This document shows, piece after piece, positions 15,147 to 16,588 of a stretch of DNA of 16,588 bases. Origin of the DNA: Acidobacteria bacterium AH-259-L09 (GTDB lineage: Bacteria > Acidobacteriota > UBA6911 > RPQK01). The first letter of the stretch is position 1, and the number at the start of each line of letters is the position of its first letter. The stretch spans positions 1 to 16,588 of the forward strand of contig JALLOL010000025.1 of the NCBI GenBank assembly GCA_027717875.1. Direction: 5' to 3'. The notes under the pieces were generated by a model. It was not told where the DNA came from. It was given only the letters and a program-made list of their open reading frames with translations, and did not search any database. The position numbers and the translations under genes were made by a program.

Positions 15147-16588
15147 TCATTGGGCAACCATTTCCACCAGAGTGCGAACTCCGAAGCCGGTGGGGCCTTG
15201 ACTCTCCTGATTGCCCTTGAAGAGGTCAACTCCGGCCATGTCGATGTGACACCAGGGAACATCTCCAACAAATTCTTGCAGGAACTTTGCTGCGCTAATT
15301 GCACCTCCCCAGCGTGCCCCAGTGTTTTTAATGTCCGCAATCTGGCTTTCGATCTCCTTGCGATATTCGTCATCTAGGGGAAGACGCCAGAACTTTTCTC
15401 CAGAGAGCTCCGAAGCGCGCAGCAGCTTCTGGCAAATCTCTTCGTTATTACTAAATAATCCAGCTCGCAAATGCCCCAGAGCAACCACACACGCACCAGT
15501 AAGGGTAGCGATATCGATCATATATTGCGGTTGAAGCTGGCGGCCATAATGGAGGGCATCGGCCAGGATCAGGCGGCCTTCCGCATCGGTGTTGACCACC
15601 TCAATCGTTTTACCACTCATTGAGCGGATAACGTCTCCGGGACGCTGTGCCCGACCACTGGGGAGGTTTTCAACGGCTGGGATCAGACCGACGACGTTTT
15701 TCTTGATCTGGAGGTGGGCAATGGCCTGCATTGCGGCCAGCACTGCACACGCTCCAGCCTTGTCTGACTTCATTTCTTCCATTGACTGGGCCGGCTTCAA
15801 AGAAAGGCCGCCACTATCAAAAGTGACCCCTTTTCCGACCAAAACAATGGGTTGAGCTTTACTCGCGGGGCTGGCGAGGTGTCTCAGTATGATAAAGCGG
15901 CCCGGTTCATCACTTCCCCGTGCCACCGTAAGGATGGCATCCATTTTCTTCTCTTCCATTTCCGGTTCGCCCAGAACTTCGATTTCCAAACCGCACTTTT
16001 CAGCCACTTCTTTCGCCGTTTCGGCCAGTCGAGAGGGATTGACGCGGTTGCCGGGTTCGTTGACCAGCCTTCTGGCTAAGTTGGTTGCTTGAGCCAAAAT
16101 TTCGCCGCGTTTCATCGCTTTTTCCACTTTTGAAGTGTCCAGATCCTGGTCCGTGGCGAAAAGAATTTCCTCGATGAAGTTCTTGGACTTATCCTGGGTC
16201 TTGTAGTCATCCGTATCACAGGTAGCTAAGAGGACCCCTTCGACTGCAGCCTGCGCGGCCAAGCTAGGTTCGACTTGGCTGCGCCGATACACAGACACCC
16301 GTCTTAGGTGGTAGCTTTTGACTTTGCGTACGGCCTGCATAATCAAATTACGGATGGATGGGGGGTCGTAGCTCTCCCTCTTTCCCGCCCCCAACAGAAT
16401 CAATCGAGCGGTCTTGAGTTGGTTTGGGCGGTAGAGAACTGTAATTTGCCCGGCTTTCGACTTCCACTCCTCGGTACTCTTGAGCTCACTCAGCAGACCA
16501 TTGAGTTTTTCATCCAACGCTGCCGGAAAGTCCTTTCCAATGTCCTCGTCCTCAAACATGGGGACGATGAGGGCGTCACACTCGATAT
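15147..16588 (-). CDS. pepA: Leucyl aminopeptidase (M17), 5' end beyond the window
   Basis: A cytosolic two-metal aminopeptidase that removes N-terminal residues from peptides. Counting from the Met at 16559, metal ligands fall at Lys243, Asp248, Asp266, Asp325 and Glu327, with exactly the spacing of E. coli PepA, and the signature NTDAEGRL is present. Lys255 and Arg329 match the catalytic pair. The frame stays open upstream of that Met to the window edge, reading ...ECDALIVP, which is normal PepA N-terminal sequence, so the true start lies outside. At least 470 residues are present of the usual about 500. The second metal-site segment reads MKSDKAG rather than the common MKFDMGG. Confidence 0.95.
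   Translation of the reverse strand, partial: IECDALIVPMFEDEDIGKDFPAALDEKLNGLLSELKSTEEWKSKAGQITVLYRPNQLKTARLILLGAGKRESYDPPSIRNLIMQAVRKVKSYHLRRVSVYRRSQVEPSLAAQAAVEGVLLATCDTDDYKTQDKSKNFIEEILFATDQDLDTSKVEKAMKRGEILAQATNLARRLVNEPGNRVNPSRLAETAKEVAEKCGLEIEVLGEPEMEEKKMDAILTVARGSDEPGRFIILRHLASPASKAQPIVLVGKGVTFDSGGLSLKPAQSMEEMKSDKAGACAVLAAMQAIAHLQIKKNVVGLIPAVENLPSGRAQRPGDVIRSMSGKTIEVVNTDAEGRLILADALHYGRQLQPQYMIDIATLTGACVVALGHLRAGLFSNNEEICQKLLRASELSGEKFWRLPLDDEYRKEIESQIADIKNTGARWGGAISAAKFLQEFVGDVPWCHIDMAGVDLFKGNQESQGPTGFGVRTLVEMVAQ

Overview
The window is a gene-dense chromosomal segment of a Gram-negative-type (diderm) bacterium, with no prophage, CRISPR array, rRNA, tRNA or transposase gene visible. 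Diderm character comes from a probable outer-membrane beta-barrel with a signal peptide and a secreted TPR protein. The gene mix (cobalamin-dependent ribonucleotide reductase, LipM-type octanoyltransferase, RicT/PSP1 protein beside tmk and holB, a long divergent Hfq) would fit Acidobacteriota or a neighbouring soil/sediment phylum. That placement is an inference from gene content, not a phylogenetic result.

Layout, left to right. An aldehyde dehydrogenase (86-1573) and a lipoate-biosynthesis octanoyltransferase (1639-2382) are followed by the heat-shock group hrcA-grpE-dnaJ (2462-5376), which lacks dnaK and shows no CIRCE operator. A predicted outer-membrane protein (5408-6235) follows dnaJ. 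On the minus strand come nrdJ (6401-9112), yggU/DUF167 (9242-9544) and the PLP-homeostasis gene yggS (9541-10239). Reading right again is a tightly overlapping run tmk-holB-ricT (10347-12678). tmk carries an apparent frameshift in a run of nine C's; the shifted frame would end in an ATGA overlap with holB. A minus-strand TPR protein (12696-13106) diverges from an Hfq-like gene (13261-13611). Hfq is convergent with a degenerate Fic-domain protein (13662-14363). A small membrane protein (14519-15142) is convergent with pepA, which runs off the right edge.

Functionally this is mostly housekeeping: protein folding, deoxynucleotide supply (nrdJ, tmk), DNA polymerase III clamp loading (holB), lipoylation, PLP homeostasis, peptide turnover and RNA chaperoning.

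The unusual layer is between the genes. Four different repeat or palindrome families sit in intergenic gaps: two copies of a GGGGTCTGACCCC-type inverted repeat, a 31-bp-arm hairpin that supplies the end of the Fic-like reading frame, a GGTTCCA-rich inverted repeat between convergent genes, and an AATGACGAATTTCG repeat between yggS and tmk. They look like small non-autonomous (REP/MITE-like) elements. No gap without a gene exceeds 300 bases; the larger ones (2383-2461, 4169-4260, 9113-9241, 10240-10346, 13107-13260, 14364-14518) are covered below.
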